From NCBI GenBank assembly GCA_963793785.1, contig CAWCBH010000003.1, positions 1,922,001 through 1,986,000 of the forward strand: a stretch of 64,000 nt of DNA, in the 5' to 3' direction. This DNA is from CAWCBH01 sp963793785 (GTDB lineage: Bacteria > Actinomycetota > Thermoleophilia > Solirubrobacterales > 70-9). The translations under genes were made by a program, and so were the position numbers. Under the pieces are notes generated by a model. The model did no database searches. It was not told where the DNA came from and saw only the letters and a program-made list of their open reading frames with translations. Of the stretch, positions 28,970 to 38,040 are shown piece after piece. Each line of letters opens with the position of its first letter. The stretch's first letter is position 1.

Positions 28970-30862
28970 ATGGACCGGCTACGACGCGTCGCCTCCAGCA
29001 CCCCCTTCCTCGGGCTCGTGGTCGCGGTTGCGACCTGGAACGCGCAGCTGCTGCCGCCGCTGCTGGGCGTCGACGGCTCCTGGCACGCCGCCCTCTACCT
29101 GGCGGCGCATCTCGACCTCGCCTGGGGGACCGAGGTGATCCACAGCTATGGGCCGCTCGGCTTCCTCGAGCTTCCGATCGCCTACTACGACGACCTGGCG
29201 CTGCTGGCGATGGCCCGGGCCGCGCTCCTGCACCTGGCGCTCACCTGCACGCTGGTCTGGGCGCTGCGGCGGTTGCTGCCGGTCGCGGTCGCGGTCGCGA
29301 TCGCGTTCCTCGCCGCGCTGGCGCCGATCGCCGACTTCGTGGCGCTGCTGGCGCTGTTCTGGGCGCTGACGGCGCTCGATGCCTCCCGACCGGGCATCCC
29401 GACGCCGGCGCTGCTCGCCGGTGGCGGCCTGGCGGCGCTGGAGCTGCTGGGCAAGATCAACGTCGGCGTCGAGGTGGCGGTGGTGGCGGTGATCTGCGTG
29501 CTCGCGGTCCCCGGCCGCCTCCGCAACCTGGCGACGCTGGCCGGCGCCTTCGCGGTCACATTCCTGGCGCTCTGGCTGGGAGCGGGGCAGTCGCTGGAGA
29601 CGCTCCCCGACTTCGCCAGGAACTCGCTCGACATCCTCGGCGGCTACTCGCAGGCGTTCACGGCTGAGTATCAGGACGGGTTCGTCTGGCAGGTGCCGCT
29701 GGCCCTCGGCGCGGTCGCCGGCCTTGCCTGCCTTGCCTACCTCGGATCTGCCGATCGCCCCCGCGCAGCGCGGATCGGGGCGGCTGTGGCGACCGCGGCA
29801 ATCGGCTTCGCGGTCTTCAAGGAGGGATTCATGCGCCACGACGAGGGGCACGCGGCGCTCTTCTTCTGGACCGCGGCGCTGATCGCGCTGCTGCTCTCGA
29901 CCCGGCTGCCGGCGCCGCAGGCACTCCTCGCCGCTCCGCTGGCGCTGGCCCTGGCCGCGACGGCGATCCACGTCGCCCCGCCGGGGTTCGGGCCGAGGCC
30001 GAACCCGGTGGCGCACGTAGAGGACTTCGCCGACTTCGCCCGCGACGCGGTCAGCGCCGAGCGCCGGGAGCAGCTGCGCCTGGCCGGAGCGATCGGACAC
30101 GCGCTCGCCTATCCGATCCCCCCCGCCGACCTGAGGCTGCTGCGAGGCCACGAAGTCCACGTCGATCCCTGGGAGGTCAGCCTGATCTGGGCCTTCAACC
30201 TGCGATGGCGGCCGCTGCCGGTGCTTCAGAACCAGGCCTACACGTCGCGCCTGGACCAGCTCAACGCGGCGGCGCTGCTCGGCCCGTCGGCGCCCGACCG
30301 GATCCTGCGGATCGATCCGCGGCAGGGGGATCCCGGCCTCGGCTCTTCGACGATGGCCCTCGACGACCGCTACCCGGCGCACGACTCGCCGGCGGCGCGG
30401 CTGGCGATGCTCTGCCGCTACCGGGCGATCGCCACCGGACCCGCCTGGCAGATCCTGCGACGGGTGCCCGACCGCTGCTCAGACCCGCGCCCGCTGGGCT
30501 CGGTCACCGCCGGCTACGGCTCGCCGGTCCGCGTTCCGAGCCCCGAGCGGGGCGACGAGGTCGTGCTGGCGCGGGTCCACGGTGTCGAGGTGACCGGGCT
30601 GGAGCGGTTGCGGGCGTTTGCCTACCGGGCGGTGCAGCGCCGGGTCGAGTTCGACGACGGTGCCGGCTACCGGCTGATCCCGGGAACGGCCGACGAGGGG
30701 CTGCTGCTGCGGACTCCGCCGGCGGTCGACTTTCCGCCGCCGTTCGCATTCGGGCCGCAGGCGCGAACGGTGACCTTCAGCAAGGGCGGCTCGGAGGCGG
30801 AGCTGCGGGTCGACTTCTACGCGATCCGCGTCCGCCGGGTCGCCAAGCTCACGGCGCCGTGA
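28970..30862 (+). CDS. Large polytopic membrane protein, GT-C-like, function unknown
   Basis: 630 residues. The first ~330 contain about ten hydrophobic helices. The early loop 'LGVDGSWHAALYLAAHLDLAWGTEVIHSYGPLGFLELPIAYY' looks like a GT-C-type membrane glycosyltransferase/mannosyltransferase periplasmic loop. The C-terminal ~300 residues are soluble and probably outside. I do not recognise a named family. It is divergent from the RTX gene with 30 bases between starts. A second GT-C-like gene is at the window end. Confidence 0.7.
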   Translation: MDRLRRVASSTPFLGLVVAVATWNAQLLPPLLGVDGSWHAALYLAAHLDLAWGTEVIHSYGPLGFLELPIAYYDDLALLAMARAALLHLALTCTLVWALRRLLPVAVAVAIAFLAALAPIADFVALLALFWALTALDASRPGIPTPALLAGGGLAALELLGKINVGVEVAVVAVICVLAVPGRLRNLATLAGAFAVTFLALWLGAGQSLETLPDFARNSLDILGGYSQAFTAEYQDGFVWQVPLALGAVAGLACLAYLGSADRPRAARIGAAVATAAIGFAVFKEGFMRHDEGHAALFFWTAALIALLLSTRLPAPQALLAAPLALALAATAIHVAPPGFGPRPNPVAHVEDFADFARDAVSAERREQLRLAGAIGHALAYPIPPADLRLLRGHEVHVDPWEVSLIWAFNLRWRPLPVLQNQAYTSRLDQLNAAALLGPSAPDRILRIDPRQGDPGLGSSTMALDDRYPAHDSPAARLAMLCRYRAIATGPAWQILRRVPDRCSDPRPLGSVTAGYGSPVRVPSPERGDEVVLARVHGVEVTGLERLRAFAYRAVQRRVEFDDGAGYRLIPGTADEGLLLRTPPAVDFPPPFAFGPQARTVTFSKGGSEAELRVDFYAIRVRRVAKLTAP

Positions 30863-31679
30863 AAGTCGCCGGATCTGGCCCGATCCGCGTCTCGTCGTCG
30901 AGGTCGCCGAGCTCCGCCATGTCGTCGGCGCCGAGCTCGAAGTCGAAGAGGTCGAAGTTGGAGGCGATCCGCTCCGGGGTCACCGACTTCGGGATCACCA
31001 CGTTGCCGAGCTGCAGGTGCCAGCGGAGGATCGCCTGGGCCGGTGTCTTGCCGTGCTTGTCGGCGATCGCCGCGATCGCCGGGTCGTCGAGGACTTGGCC
31101 CTGGGCAAGCGGGCTCCAGGCTTCGGTGACGATGCCTCGCTGGGCGTGATCCGAGCGCAGCCCGGCCTGCTGGAAGCGCGGGTGAAGCTCGATCTGGTTG
31201 ACGGCCGGGACCGTCTCGGTCTCCTCTGCGAGCCGGTCGAGGTCGGCGCGACGGAAGTTGGAGACGCCGATCGCCCGCGCCTTGCCCTCCTCCCGGAACC
31301 CCTCCATCACCTTCCAGGTCTCGACGAAGAGATCCCTCGCCGGCACCGGCCAGTGGATCAGGTAGAGGTCGACGTGGTCGACGCCAAGCCTGTCGAGGCT
31401 GGCCTCGAAGGCCCGCTTGGCCGGCTCTTCGCCCTGATCGTCGTTCCAGAGCTTGGTGGTCACGAAGATCTCCTCCCGCGAGAGCCCCGAGGCCGCGATC
31501 GCCCGGCCGACCCCCTCCTCGTTGCGATAGGCGGCCGCGGTGTCGACGTGGCGATAGCCGGTTTGCAGCGCCAGCTCGACCACGCTCTGCGTGTCGGCGG
31601 GCGGGACCTGGAAGACGCCGAAGCCGAGCTGGGGGATCTCGGCTCCGTCGCCGAGATCGATGGTCGGGGCACGTGTCAC
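30849..31679 (-). CDS. Aldo/keto reductase
   Basis: 276 residues of the AKR5-like type. Catalytic tetrad visible: Asp46 and Tyr51 ('DTAAAYRNE'), Lys76 ('TTKLWND') and His109 ('LIHWPVP'). The NADPH-binding segment is 'VIPKSVTPERIASNFD'. Related enzymes reduce 2,5-diketo-D-gluconate, methylglyoxal and other aldehydes. It overlaps the convergent membrane-protein gene by 14 bases. Confidence 0.93.
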   Translation of the reverse strand: MTRAPTIDLGDGAEIPQLGFGVFQVPPADTQSVVELALQTGYRHVDTAAAYRNEEGVGRAIAASGLSREEIFVTTKLWNDDQGEEPAKRAFEASLDRLGVDHVDLYLIHWPVPARDLFVETWKVMEGFREEGKARAIGVSNFRRADLDRLAEETETVPAVNQIELHPRFQQAGLRSDHAQRGIVTEAWSPLAQGQVLDDPAIAAIADKHGKTPAQAILRWHLQLGNVVIPKSVTPERIASNFDLFDFELGADDMAELGDLDDETRIGPDPATFTAP

Positions 31680-31782
31680 GCGGTTACCTCCAGGGTCGGC
31701 TTCACAGGTTTTTCAAGCGCGGTATCCGGGAATAGGCTTCACTACACCGCTACGATCCCGCTTTTTGCGGGTTCTACTTCCG

Positions 31783-31938
31783 ATGACCATGTACGCCTTC
31801 CAATGCGAGAACTGCCGCCGCGCCCTGTTCAGCGCGGCGAAACAGCCGCCGCGCGAGAACTGCCGGCAGTGCGGAGGGCACTTGGTAATGGTCGCCGAGA
31901 GCCCACGCCGTCCGGCCTCGGCTCCTTCCGGCCGCTAG
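31783..31938 (+). CDS. Small zinc-ribbon protein
   Basis: 51 residues from ATG 31783 (or ATG 31789). Two Cys pairs, 'CENC' and 'CRQC', 16 residues apart, form a likely Zn ribbon; the C-terminus is disordered. The SnoaL-like gene begins 17 bases downstream. Function unknown; a nucleic-acid- or protein-binding micro-domain is plausible. Confidence 0.6.
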   Translation: MTMYAFQCENCRRALFSAAKQPPRENCRQCGGHLVMVAESPRRPASAPSGR

Positions 31939-31955
31939 CCGCATACTTCTCGGGG

Positions 31956-32367
31956 ATGTCGCGCAACACCGCGCTGGTGCGGGAGTTCATCGACGCGATC
32001 AACGGCGAGGGCTGGGAGCGTCGCGCTCAAATCGGCGGCCCCCGGCTTCGAGGTCGACCTCTCGCGGGCGGTCGGCCCCGTGCACGGCGTCTTCGGGCCG
32101 GACGAGATCCGCCGGGCCTGGGCCGAGTTCACCGAGGCCTGGGAGTCGGCGCGGATCGAGGCCGAGGAGCTGACCGAGGCCGGGTCCGACGTGATCGGCA
32201 CCTGGGGGCTCTACGTTCGGGGGCGCGACGGGTTGGAGGTGGAGAGCCGGGTCACCTGGTTGGCGAGCGTCCGCGACGGCGCAATCGCGCGCCTGACGAT
32301 GTTCCAGGAGCGGCGGGATGCGCTCGAGGCTGCCGGCCATCGATCCGCCCTGACGGGCGGTCGTTAG
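31956..32367 (+). CDS. SnoaL-like protein (frameshifted)
   Basis: Begins 'MSRNTALVREFIDAINGEGWE', the family N-terminus. One extra base near 32028 breaks it, and the frame resumes 'SAAPGFEVDLSRAVGPVHG' then 'GPDEIRRAWAEFTEAWES', ending 'RRDALEAAGHRSALTGGR'. The span is 3n+1. It carries the same short leader (CATACT, 8 bases before ATG) as the SnoaL genes at 36.9-39.7 kb. Ligand unknown. Confidence 0.75.
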
Positions 32368-32765
32368 CCGCAGACCGGCCAGTGCCCGGCGCCGTCGCGC
32401 CGCTTCAACATCACCGCGACGACGGCCTGGGTCCGGTACGAGTAGGCGATCGGATCGCCGCCCGGGCTCCGCGGCGAGCTCCTCCAGGTCGCCTTCATGA
32501 ACTGGAAGGCGCCGCGATACATACCGCCGCCGCCGATCGCCCTCGGATTGCGGCCGGATTCGCAGGCGGCGGTGCGGTTGGCCCAGCGCCGCTCCGCCGT
32601 CGACAAGCCAGTCCAGATGCGGTCGAACTTGGCACCGCTGCGCGCCGCCGGCTGGTCATCTCCGGTCGATGTGCCGATGCCTCCCGAGGAGGCCCCGACC
32701 GGGGCGCTGAAGGCAGCAAGGGCCAGCATCGCGGAGGTCGCGACCGCGGTCAGCCACAGCTTCAT
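32364..32765 (-). CDS. Secreted transglycosylase-like (resuscitation-promoting-factor-type) protein
   Basis: 133 residues from ATG 32765. Signal peptide 'LWLTAVATSAMLALAAFSAPVGA', a short linker, then an RPF/transglycosylase domain: catalytic Glu69 in 'AACESGRNP', 'GMYRGAFQFMKATW', and a C-terminal 'GHWPVCG' with the paired Cys. It should cleave peptidoglycan glycan strands. A c-di-AMP riboswitch lies in its 5' leader, a known arrangement for actinobacterial rpf genes. It overlaps the end of the SnoaL gene by 4 bases. Confidence 0.85.
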   Translation of the reverse strand: MKLWLTAVATSAMLALAAFSAPVGASSGGIGTSTGDDQPAARSGAKFDRIWTGLSTAERRWANRTAACESGRNPRAIGGGGMYRGAFQFMKATWRSSPRSPGGDPIAYSYRTQAVVAVMLKRRDGAGHWPVCG

Positions 32766-32820
32766 CTGTCTGGTCCCCAGGCGGGGAAACGCGCCCATTC
32801 AACGCTCGCTCTCGTCGCTT

Positions 32821-32940
32821 CCGGGGTTAGCTGACGGGCTCGCGCTTGAGAGCTGCGCTACGCGACCAGCGGCCGCGATTCGCCCCAACTATTTGGGTCC
32901 CCCGTCCCCCGCCGCGTACGGCGGAGGCTCAGCAGGAATT
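32821..32940 (-). promoter_or_regulatory. c-di-AMP (ydaO/yuaA) riboswitch
   Basis: Reading the minus strand, the leader of the transglycosylase gene holds the ydaO core 'GGGGGACCCAAATAGTTGG' with 'GGCGAATC' after it. It ends in the conserved 'CCCGTCAGCTAACCCCGG' (complement of 32821-32838). These are the class's most conserved elements, and the position ~55 bases before the start codon fits. In the family, c-di-AMP binding usually turns expression off. The 5' limit is approximate. Confidence 0.85.
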
Positions 32941-33008
32941 GCGGCAGGTTAGCAAAGTGTTAGGAAGGCGTGAGCCAAACCCGCGTTGTCTGCTCCCGCA
33001 ATCGAAAC

Positions 33009-33386
33009 TCAGTCGGTCTCGATGATCTCGATCCGATAGCCGTCCGGGTCGCGCACGAAGCAGATCCTCGACCCGCCCTCGCGCACCCTGTACGGCGGCC
33101 GCTCCGGCTCGATGCCGTGAGCGGCAAGCCGCTTCAGTGCTGCATCGAGCTCATCGGTGGTGATCGCGATGTGCCCGTAGCCGCTGCCGATCTCATAGGG
33201 GTCGGCCTGACCGTGGTTATAGGTCAACTCCAGCCGGGGCCCGTCATCGGGCATGCCCATGAACACGTTGATCGCCTCGTCGCGAATCGGCATCCGCCGG
33301 ATCTCCTCGAAGCCGAGCGCCTCGTAGAAGCGGACCGAGCGCTCGAGCTCAAGGACTCGGTAACAGGTATGGATCAAAGCGGGCAT
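33009..33386 (-). CDS. gloA: Lactoylglutathione lyase-like VOC protein (glyoxalase I type)
   Basis: 125 residues with the four metal ligands of glyoxalase I: His6 ('LIHTCYRV'), Glu53 ('RLELTYNH'), His72 ('GHIAI') and Glu120 ('YRIEIIE'). Active-site order and length match bacterial GloA (isomerises the methylglyoxal hemithioacetal). In an actinobacterium the thiol may be mycothiol or another thiol. Four bases after the class V aminotransferase stop on the same strand. Confidence 0.88.
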   Translation of the reverse strand: MPALIHTCYRVLELERSVRFYEALGFEEIRRMPIRDEAINVFMGMPDDGPRLELTYNHGQADPYEIGSGYGHIAITTDELDAALKRLAAHGIEPERPPYRVREGGSRICFVRDPDGYRIEIIETD

Positions 33387-33390
33387 CTGA

Positions 33391-34740
33391 TTACGAGCGT
33401 CCGATCGCGCGCACGGCGCGTATCGCGGTATCGATCTCCTGCTCGGTGTTGATCCAGCAGGTCCCCAGCCGCGCGTAGGCGACGGGGTAGGGAGCGACGG
33501 TAGCGGAGACCCGATGATCGCCGTTGAGCTGCTCCACGACGGAGTCGGGATCGCTTCCGTCGATGCTGAGGCAGACGATGCCCGACCTGAGGCGTTCCTC
33601 CGCCGGAGCGTGAACGAGGACGTTTCCGGCGCCGGCGAGGCCGTCGCGCAGGGCGGCGCTGAGCTCCTCGATGCGCCCGCCGATCCGCTCGACGCCGATC
33701 CGCTGCTGTAGATCGAACGCCTCGGCGAGTGCCCAGCGATGCTCGTAGGAGTGGTAGCCCCCGGGCGTGAAGGCGGCGCCGGGCGGGGCGCTTCCGACCT
33801 CGCCGTCGATCCAGGGGCCGAATAGGTCGCCGGCCCAAGAGGGGATGATCGGTGTCATCCGCGCCCATGCCTCCTCGGTGGCCCAGGCGATGCCGGTCCC
33901 GCGGGGGCCGAGCAGCCACTTGTGGCCGCTGCTGACGAAGGCGTCGCAGCCGAGCTCCTCGATCGCGATCGGTCCGGCCCCGAGTGCGTGCGCGCCGTCG
34001 ACCAGCAGCAGGGTCCGTTTGTCCTCTGCGCGCCCTCGGTTTGCCTTCTCGACAGCGTGCGCGATCTCGTGCAGCGGCAGCCGGAACCCGGAGGCCGTCT
34101 GCACCCACGTCACCACGATGAGGCGGGTCGAGGGCCGGATCGCCCCCTCGATGGCGGCGATGATTCCCTTCACCGTCGCCCGCTCGGGGGCGGTCGGCGG
34201 ATAGAGCTCGATCTTGCGCATCTCGGCGCCGGCGCGCTCGGTCGCGTAGCGAACCGACTCGCTCGCCATGTAGTGCTCGTGCTCGGTCAGCAGCACGTCG
34301 TCGCCCGGCTCCAGCTTCATGCGAGCCGATCAGCAGCCCGAGGCCCATCGAGGTCGAGTCGGTCAGCGCGATCAGGTCGGCGTTGGTACCGAGGTGCTCG
34401 GCCGCAGCCTCCGCGCCCCGCTCCTCCAGCCCCTCGTTGTCGGAGAAGTACTCCCGAGGGTCCTGGTCGAGCCCACGCCGGTGACGATCGATCGCCTCGC
34501 GCACCGGCAGCGAATGCGAAGCGAGGATGAATACCGACAGGTGGGCGATGTCGGGATCGAGGTCGAACAGCCCGCGGACGGCGTCCCAGTCCTCGTAGCC
34601 GCCGGGCGGCGGCGCGGCGGCGGGGCGCTCGGCCCTGGGAGGTCGAAGTCCCGGCCGTGTCGTCGCCGTCGAAGCCGCAGCCCAGCAGCGCCGCGGCAGA
34701 CAGGCTCAGCGTGCCGCCCAGCAAGACTGCGGCGTGACAT
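33391..34740 (-). CDS. Tat/lipoprotein-signal class V aminotransferase (three frameshifts)
   Basis: PLP-dependent class V fold: PLP-Lys in 'VSSGHKWLLGPRGTG', 'VDGAHALGAGPI' and 'VVTWVQTASG'. The 5' half must be stitched from three frames: ATG 34740 'MSRR', then (extra base ~34727) 'VLLGGTLSLSAAALLGCG', then (extra base ~34630) '...GGYEDWDAVRGLFDLDPDIAHL' through 'DSTSMGLGLLIG', then (extra base ~34320) 'MKLEPGDDVLLTEHEHY'. The RR-plus-hydrophobic-plus-Cys start suggests Tat export, as in isopenicillin-N-epimerase-like secreted members. Substrate unknown. Three hits make real decay more possible here than elsewhere. Confidence 0.72.
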
Positions 34741-34880
34741 CGACAGCGACGCCAGGTCTGCGTCCGGGGATGCGATCCTCCTTGTCGGACCGTCCGCGGC
34801 GCGCAGCGGCGACGGGGCCCCTGCCCTGACGCTCGATCATCGCCGCAGCGTAGCGAGGCGCGATCGGCGTCCGCGATAGC

Positions 34881-36110
34881 GTGCCCGACGTGGCCGACTC
34901 TGTCCGCGACCACGACATCGTCGTCTACGGGGCAACCGGCTTCGTCGGCGTGCTGACGGCCAAATACCTCGCCGAGCACGCCCCGGCTGATGCCCGGATC
35001 GCGCTCGGTGGGCGTTCGCAGACCAAGCTCGAGCAGACACGCGCCGAGCTCGGCGTCGACTGGCCGCTGGTGATCGCCGATAGCCAGGATCGCGATGCGG
35101 TCGCGGCGCTGGCGGCGTCCGCGCGCGTCGTCGCGACCACTGTCGGCCCCTACTTCAAGTACGGCAAGCCGCTCGTCGAGGCATGCGCCGACGCGGGGAC
35201 GCACTACGCCGACCTCACCGGCGAGGTCTTGTTCATGCGCTGGGCGATCGACGCCGCCGACGCCGCGGCGCGCGCCAGCGGCGCCCGGATCGTCCACACC
35301 TGCGGCTTCGACTCGATCCCATCCGATATCGGCACGCTGCTCCTGCACGAGGCGGCGCAGGCCGGCGGTCACGGGGAGCTCGGGGAGACGACGTTTGTGG
35401 TCAAGGCCGTTCGGGGCGGCGCCAGCGGCGGCACGATCGACTCGCTGCGGACGGCAGTCGACACGGTGAAGAGGGACAAGACGAGCCGGCGGGTGCTGCT
35501 CGATCCCTATGCGCTCAGCCCGGATCGCGCGAGCGAGCCCGACCTCGGTCCCGAGCAGGACCCCGTGAAGCCGCTTCGCGACGATCGCCTCGGCGGCTGG
35601 CTGGCGCCGTTTGTGATGGGCACTGTCAACACCCGCGTCGTGCGCCGCAGCAACGCCCTCCAGGATCACGCCTATGGTCGCCGCTTCCGCTATCGCGAGC
35701 TGATGCTCACCGGCGGCGGCCCGCTCGGCCTGGCGAAGGCCGCCGGCGTCGCCGGCGGCGTCGCGGGTGCCTTCGCGGGGTTCGCAACCCCAGGTGCGCG
35801 CCAGCTGCTCGACCGCGTTCTCCCCGACCCCGGCGAAGGACCGTCCGAGGAGACCCGCGAGCGCGGCTTCTTCAACATCGACATCCACACGACGACGAGC
35901 AACGGCGTGCGGCTGCGTTGCGAGATCCGCGTCGAGGGCGACCCCGGCTACAAGGCAACGGCGGTGATGCTCGGCGAGAGCGCGCTCTGCCTTGCGCTCG
36001 ACGACCTACCCGAAGCGGCGGGGGTGCTCACGCCCGCATCGGCCATGGGTCGCGTCCTGGCCGATCGCCTCATCGCAGCCGGGCACAGCTACCGCGTCAT
36101 CCCGGATTGA
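34881..36110 (+). CDS. Saccharopine-dehydrogenase-like / trans-acting enoyl reductase-type protein
   Basis: 409 residues from GTG 34881. Rossmann start 'DIVVYGATGFVGVLTAKYL', 'GGRSQTKLEQ', 'TVGPYFKYGKPLVEACADAG' and 'CGFDSIPSDIGTLLL', the pattern of actinobacterial saccharopine-dehydrogenase NADP-binding proteins. In mycobacteria, relatives act as trans enoyl reductases in lipid synthesis. No polyketide genes are nearby, so the substrate is open. Confidence 0.85.
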   Translation: MPDVADSVRDHDIVVYGATGFVGVLTAKYLAEHAPADARIALGGRSQTKLEQTRAELGVDWPLVIADSQDRDAVAALAASARVVATTVGPYFKYGKPLVEACADAGTHYADLTGEVLFMRWAIDAADAAARASGARIVHTCGFDSIPSDIGTLLLHEAAQAGGHGELGETTFVVKAVRGGASGGTIDSLRTAVDTVKRDKTSRRVLLDPYALSPDRASEPDLGPEQDPVKPLRDDRLGGWLAPFVMGTVNTRVVRRSNALQDHAYGRRFRYRELMLTGGGPLGLAKAAGVAGGVAGAFAGFATPGARQLLDRVLPDPGEGPSEETRERGFFNIDIHTTTSNGVRLRCEIRVEGDPGYKATAVMLGESALCLALDDLPEAAGVLTPASAMGRVLADRLIAAGHSYRVIPD

Positions 36111-36124
36111 CTACGCCTGTCTGA

Positions 36125-36697
36125 TCAGGTCGCCCGCTCGTAGATCAGCACCAGGACGCCGTCGCCGACCACCTTCGATTCCTTGAGCCGGAGGTTGCGT
36201 CGGTCAGATCTCTCCTCGAAGGCCTTCTTGCCGGTTCCGAGGATCACCGGAAAGACCATCAGGTTGACCTGGTCTACGAGATCGGCATCGATCAGCTCCT
36301 GTACGAGCTGGTGGCTGCCCGGCACCTGCAGCTCGCCGTCGAACTCCGCCTTGAGCTTGCGGACGGCAGCCGTGGCGTCGCCGCCGTCGAGGACAGTCGT
36401 GTTGTTCCACTCCGGGTCGTTGAGCGTCGTCGAGACGACGAACTTCGGCATCGAGTTGAACTTGTCGGCGAACTCCCCCTCGCGCTCCGGCCAGGCACCG
36501 GCGAAGCTCTCATAGGTGCGCCGTCCGATCAGCAAGGCGTCGGCCTGCTGCGTCTCCTCCAGCTTGAACTGGTTGCCATCGTCACCGCGCTCGAACTCGA
36601 AGCTCCAGCCCGGGTACTTGAAATCCGGCTCACCGCCCGGCGCCTCCATCACGCCGTCGAGAGATACGAACTCCGTCACAACGATCCGTGCCGCCAT
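36125..36697 (-). CDS. Dihydrofolate reductase-family protein (RibD C-terminal domain-like)
   Basis: 190 residues: 'IVVTEFVSLDGVMEAPGG', 'ADALLIGRRTYESFAGAWP', 'DGELQVPGSHQLVQELIDADLVDQ' and 'LMVFPVILGTGKKAFEE' match the YyaP/YwjB-type DHFR-like oxidoreductases common in actinobacteria. NADPH-dependent reduction is expected; the natural substrate is not known. Convergent with the saccharopine-dehydrogenase-like gene, 14 bases apart. Confidence 0.88.
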   Translation of the reverse strand: MAARIVVTEFVSLDGVMEAPGGEPDFKYPGWSFEFERGDDGNQFKLEETQQADALLIGRRTYESFAGAWPEREGEFADKFNSMPKFVVSTTLNDPEWNNTTVLDGGDATAAVRKLKAEFDGELQVPGSHQLVQELIDADLVDQVNLMVFPVILGTGKKAFEERSDRRNLRLKESKVVGDGVLVLIYERAT

Positions 36698-36895
36698 CTA
36701 TCGGTCTCCTTCGCTGGGTTCGGCCGGGTCGGGCAAGGCCTTCACCGGCGGTTTATCAGCTTCTCCCACCCGACAAGACCGGGCTCACCCAGCGAACTCA
36801 TCGCACGACGCGGCCTGACCCACCATCCGGATCTGCTTACAAGCCGGAATCACGTCGTGCGGGCTGATTGGCCAGAGCGAGATACTGGGCGAGCG

Positions 36896-37303
36896 ATGTC
36901 GCAGGAGAACATCGAGATCGTCCGCCGGAATACTGATGCGTACAACCGCCGCGACCTCGACGAGATGTTGGAGAACTGGGCGCCCGACGCCGTATTGGAT
37001 TGGTCCAACGCTCGCACATTCGAAGCAGGCGTCTATCGGGGGCGCAACGAGATCCGGGCGTTCATGGAGGGGTTCCTCGCCGCGTGGGACAAGATTCGGA
37101 TCGAGATCGTCGATGGCCCGGTAGAGGTCGAGGACGGCCTCGTGATCGCAGAGAACATCGCCTACTTGCGAGGACGCGACGGCATCGATGTTCAGGCTCG
37201 AAGCGCGTGGCTGATCACGATTCAGGGCGGCCAGCAGACCTCCTCCCTCACCCTCTACCAGACTAAGCAGGAGGCCCTCGAAGCCGCCGGGCTGTCGGAG
37301 TAG
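36896..37303 (+). CDS. SnoaL-like protein (MSQENIE type)
   Basis: 135 residues: 'MSQENIEIVRRNTDAYNRRDLDEM', 'WAPDAVLDWS', 'YRGRNEIRAFMEGFLAAWDKIRIE' and the tail 'ALEAAGLSE'. The fold is an NTF2-like barrel; the role is unknown. A GATACT box ends exactly 9 bases before the ATG and no ribosome-binding site is seen, suggesting a leaderless message. Paralogues at 38.7 and 39.1 kb share start and end. Confidence 0.85.
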   Translation: MSQENIEIVRRNTDAYNRRDLDEMLENWAPDAVLDWSNARTFEAGVYRGRNEIRAFMEGFLAAWDKIRIEIVDGPVEVEDGLVIAENIAYLRGRDGIDVQARSAWLITIQGGQQTSSLTLYQTKQEALEAAGLSE

Positions 37304-37345
37304 GCGAGTCGGAGGAGAACGTCAAAGCCGTTCGGGCGCCCTCGA
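37304..37345 (+). pseudogene. Vestige of a tandem SnoaL-like gene start
   Basis: Directly after the preceding stop, GGCGAGTCGGAGGAGAACGT repeats the leader and first codons of the next gene in the 39.1-kb pair (GGCGATGTCGCAGGAGAACG). It would translate as ESEENVKAVR versus MSQENVEVVR. The start codon is lost and the rest is gone. It marks a former third tandem copy. Confidence 0.55.
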
Positions 37346-37372
37346 AACGCCGCACCCGCCGGATGAGCCGGT

Positions 37373-37810
37373 TTAGAACGTTGGACTCGAGGTGAGCGTT
37401 CGGCGCAATCCGTCTATGGCTTGCTCCGCCCACCGTTTGATGAACCAGCGCCCGACCGTCTTGTCGAAGACCGCAAAGCGGGATGACTCTGGGTCCTTGA
37501 TCCCCATCTCCATGTCCACGAACGTCCCGCCCTGGGCGTCGGTCAGCAGCCAGTGCTGATACCCGCCCGTCGTCGGACAATGCCACCTCAGCTCCTTGAG
37601 CTCGTCGCGACGGTCGATGATCCGGTTGTACTCCAACCGCCGCCCGGCGATCCCGACCACCTGGTGATAGACGTCGCCAACCTCAAACGTGTCGCCCCGG
37701 ATCTCCACCGCAACCGGCCACCAGTCTGGATAGGTGGCGGGGTTGCCGACCAGTGCCCAGACCTCCTCGAGCGGCGCATCCAGAAGGACCTGCTCACGAT
37801 AAGTTGACAC
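37373..37810 (-). CDS. SRPBCC-family protein
   Basis: 145 residues: 'EQVLLDAPLEEVWALVGNPATYPDWW', 'LEYNRIIDRRDELKELRWHC' and the C-terminal helix 'VGRWFIKRWAEQAIDGLRRTL'. A START-like hydrophobic cavity protein. The tRNA-like relic and hairpin lie just upstream. No operon partner. Confidence 0.8.
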   Translation of the reverse strand: MSTYREQVLLDAPLEEVWALVGNPATYPDWWPVAVEIRGDTFEVGDVYHQVVGIAGRRLEYNRIIDRRDELKELRWHCPTTGGYQHWLLTDAQGGTFVDMEMGIKDPESSRFAVFDKTVGRWFIKRWAEQAIDGLRRTLTSSPTF

Positions 37811-37851
37811 GACGCCATTCTAGGCTCGTGCGTCGCGCCGGCCGACCAGCC

Positions 37852-37881
37852 GAGAGGCCTCCCGAAAGAGGCCTCTCTTTT
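37852..37881 (+). terminator. Hairpin with T-run (left copy of the tRNA-locus hairpin)
   Basis: A 10-base perfect stem GAGAGGCCTC / GAGGCCTCTC with CCGAAA loop is followed by TTTTCTCG. In form it is a plus-strand intrinsic terminator, perhaps bidirectional. The homologous hairpin lies at 42803-42832 beside the intact tRNA. Confidence 0.65.
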
Positions 37882-37919
37882 CTCGTCTTCGGCTTCCTTT
37901 CGGTTGCCGTTGACGGGAT

Positions 37920-37970
37920 AGCGGGTCCGGGATTCGAACCGCGGATGAGGAGCCCAGATCGCTCCCCGCT
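37920..37970 (-). pseudogene. Decayed initiator tRNA-Met copy (tRNA pseudogene)
   Basis: Minus-strand 51 bases keep the acceptor halves (AGCGGG.../...CCCGCT), a T-arm-like GCGGTTCGAATCCCGG and GGGCTC from the anticodon arm. They lack most of the D-arm and the anticodon-loop segment that the intact 74-base gene at 42870-42943 has. Downstream hairpin and upstream TAAGAT-like box also match that locus. Too short to fold as a tRNA. Confidence 0.6.
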
Positions 37971-38040
37971 GGGGCCGGGATCTTACGCCGAATTCGACCG
38001 ATTCGCAACCGATGTTACAAGCGCCGCCCGTGGACCTTTC

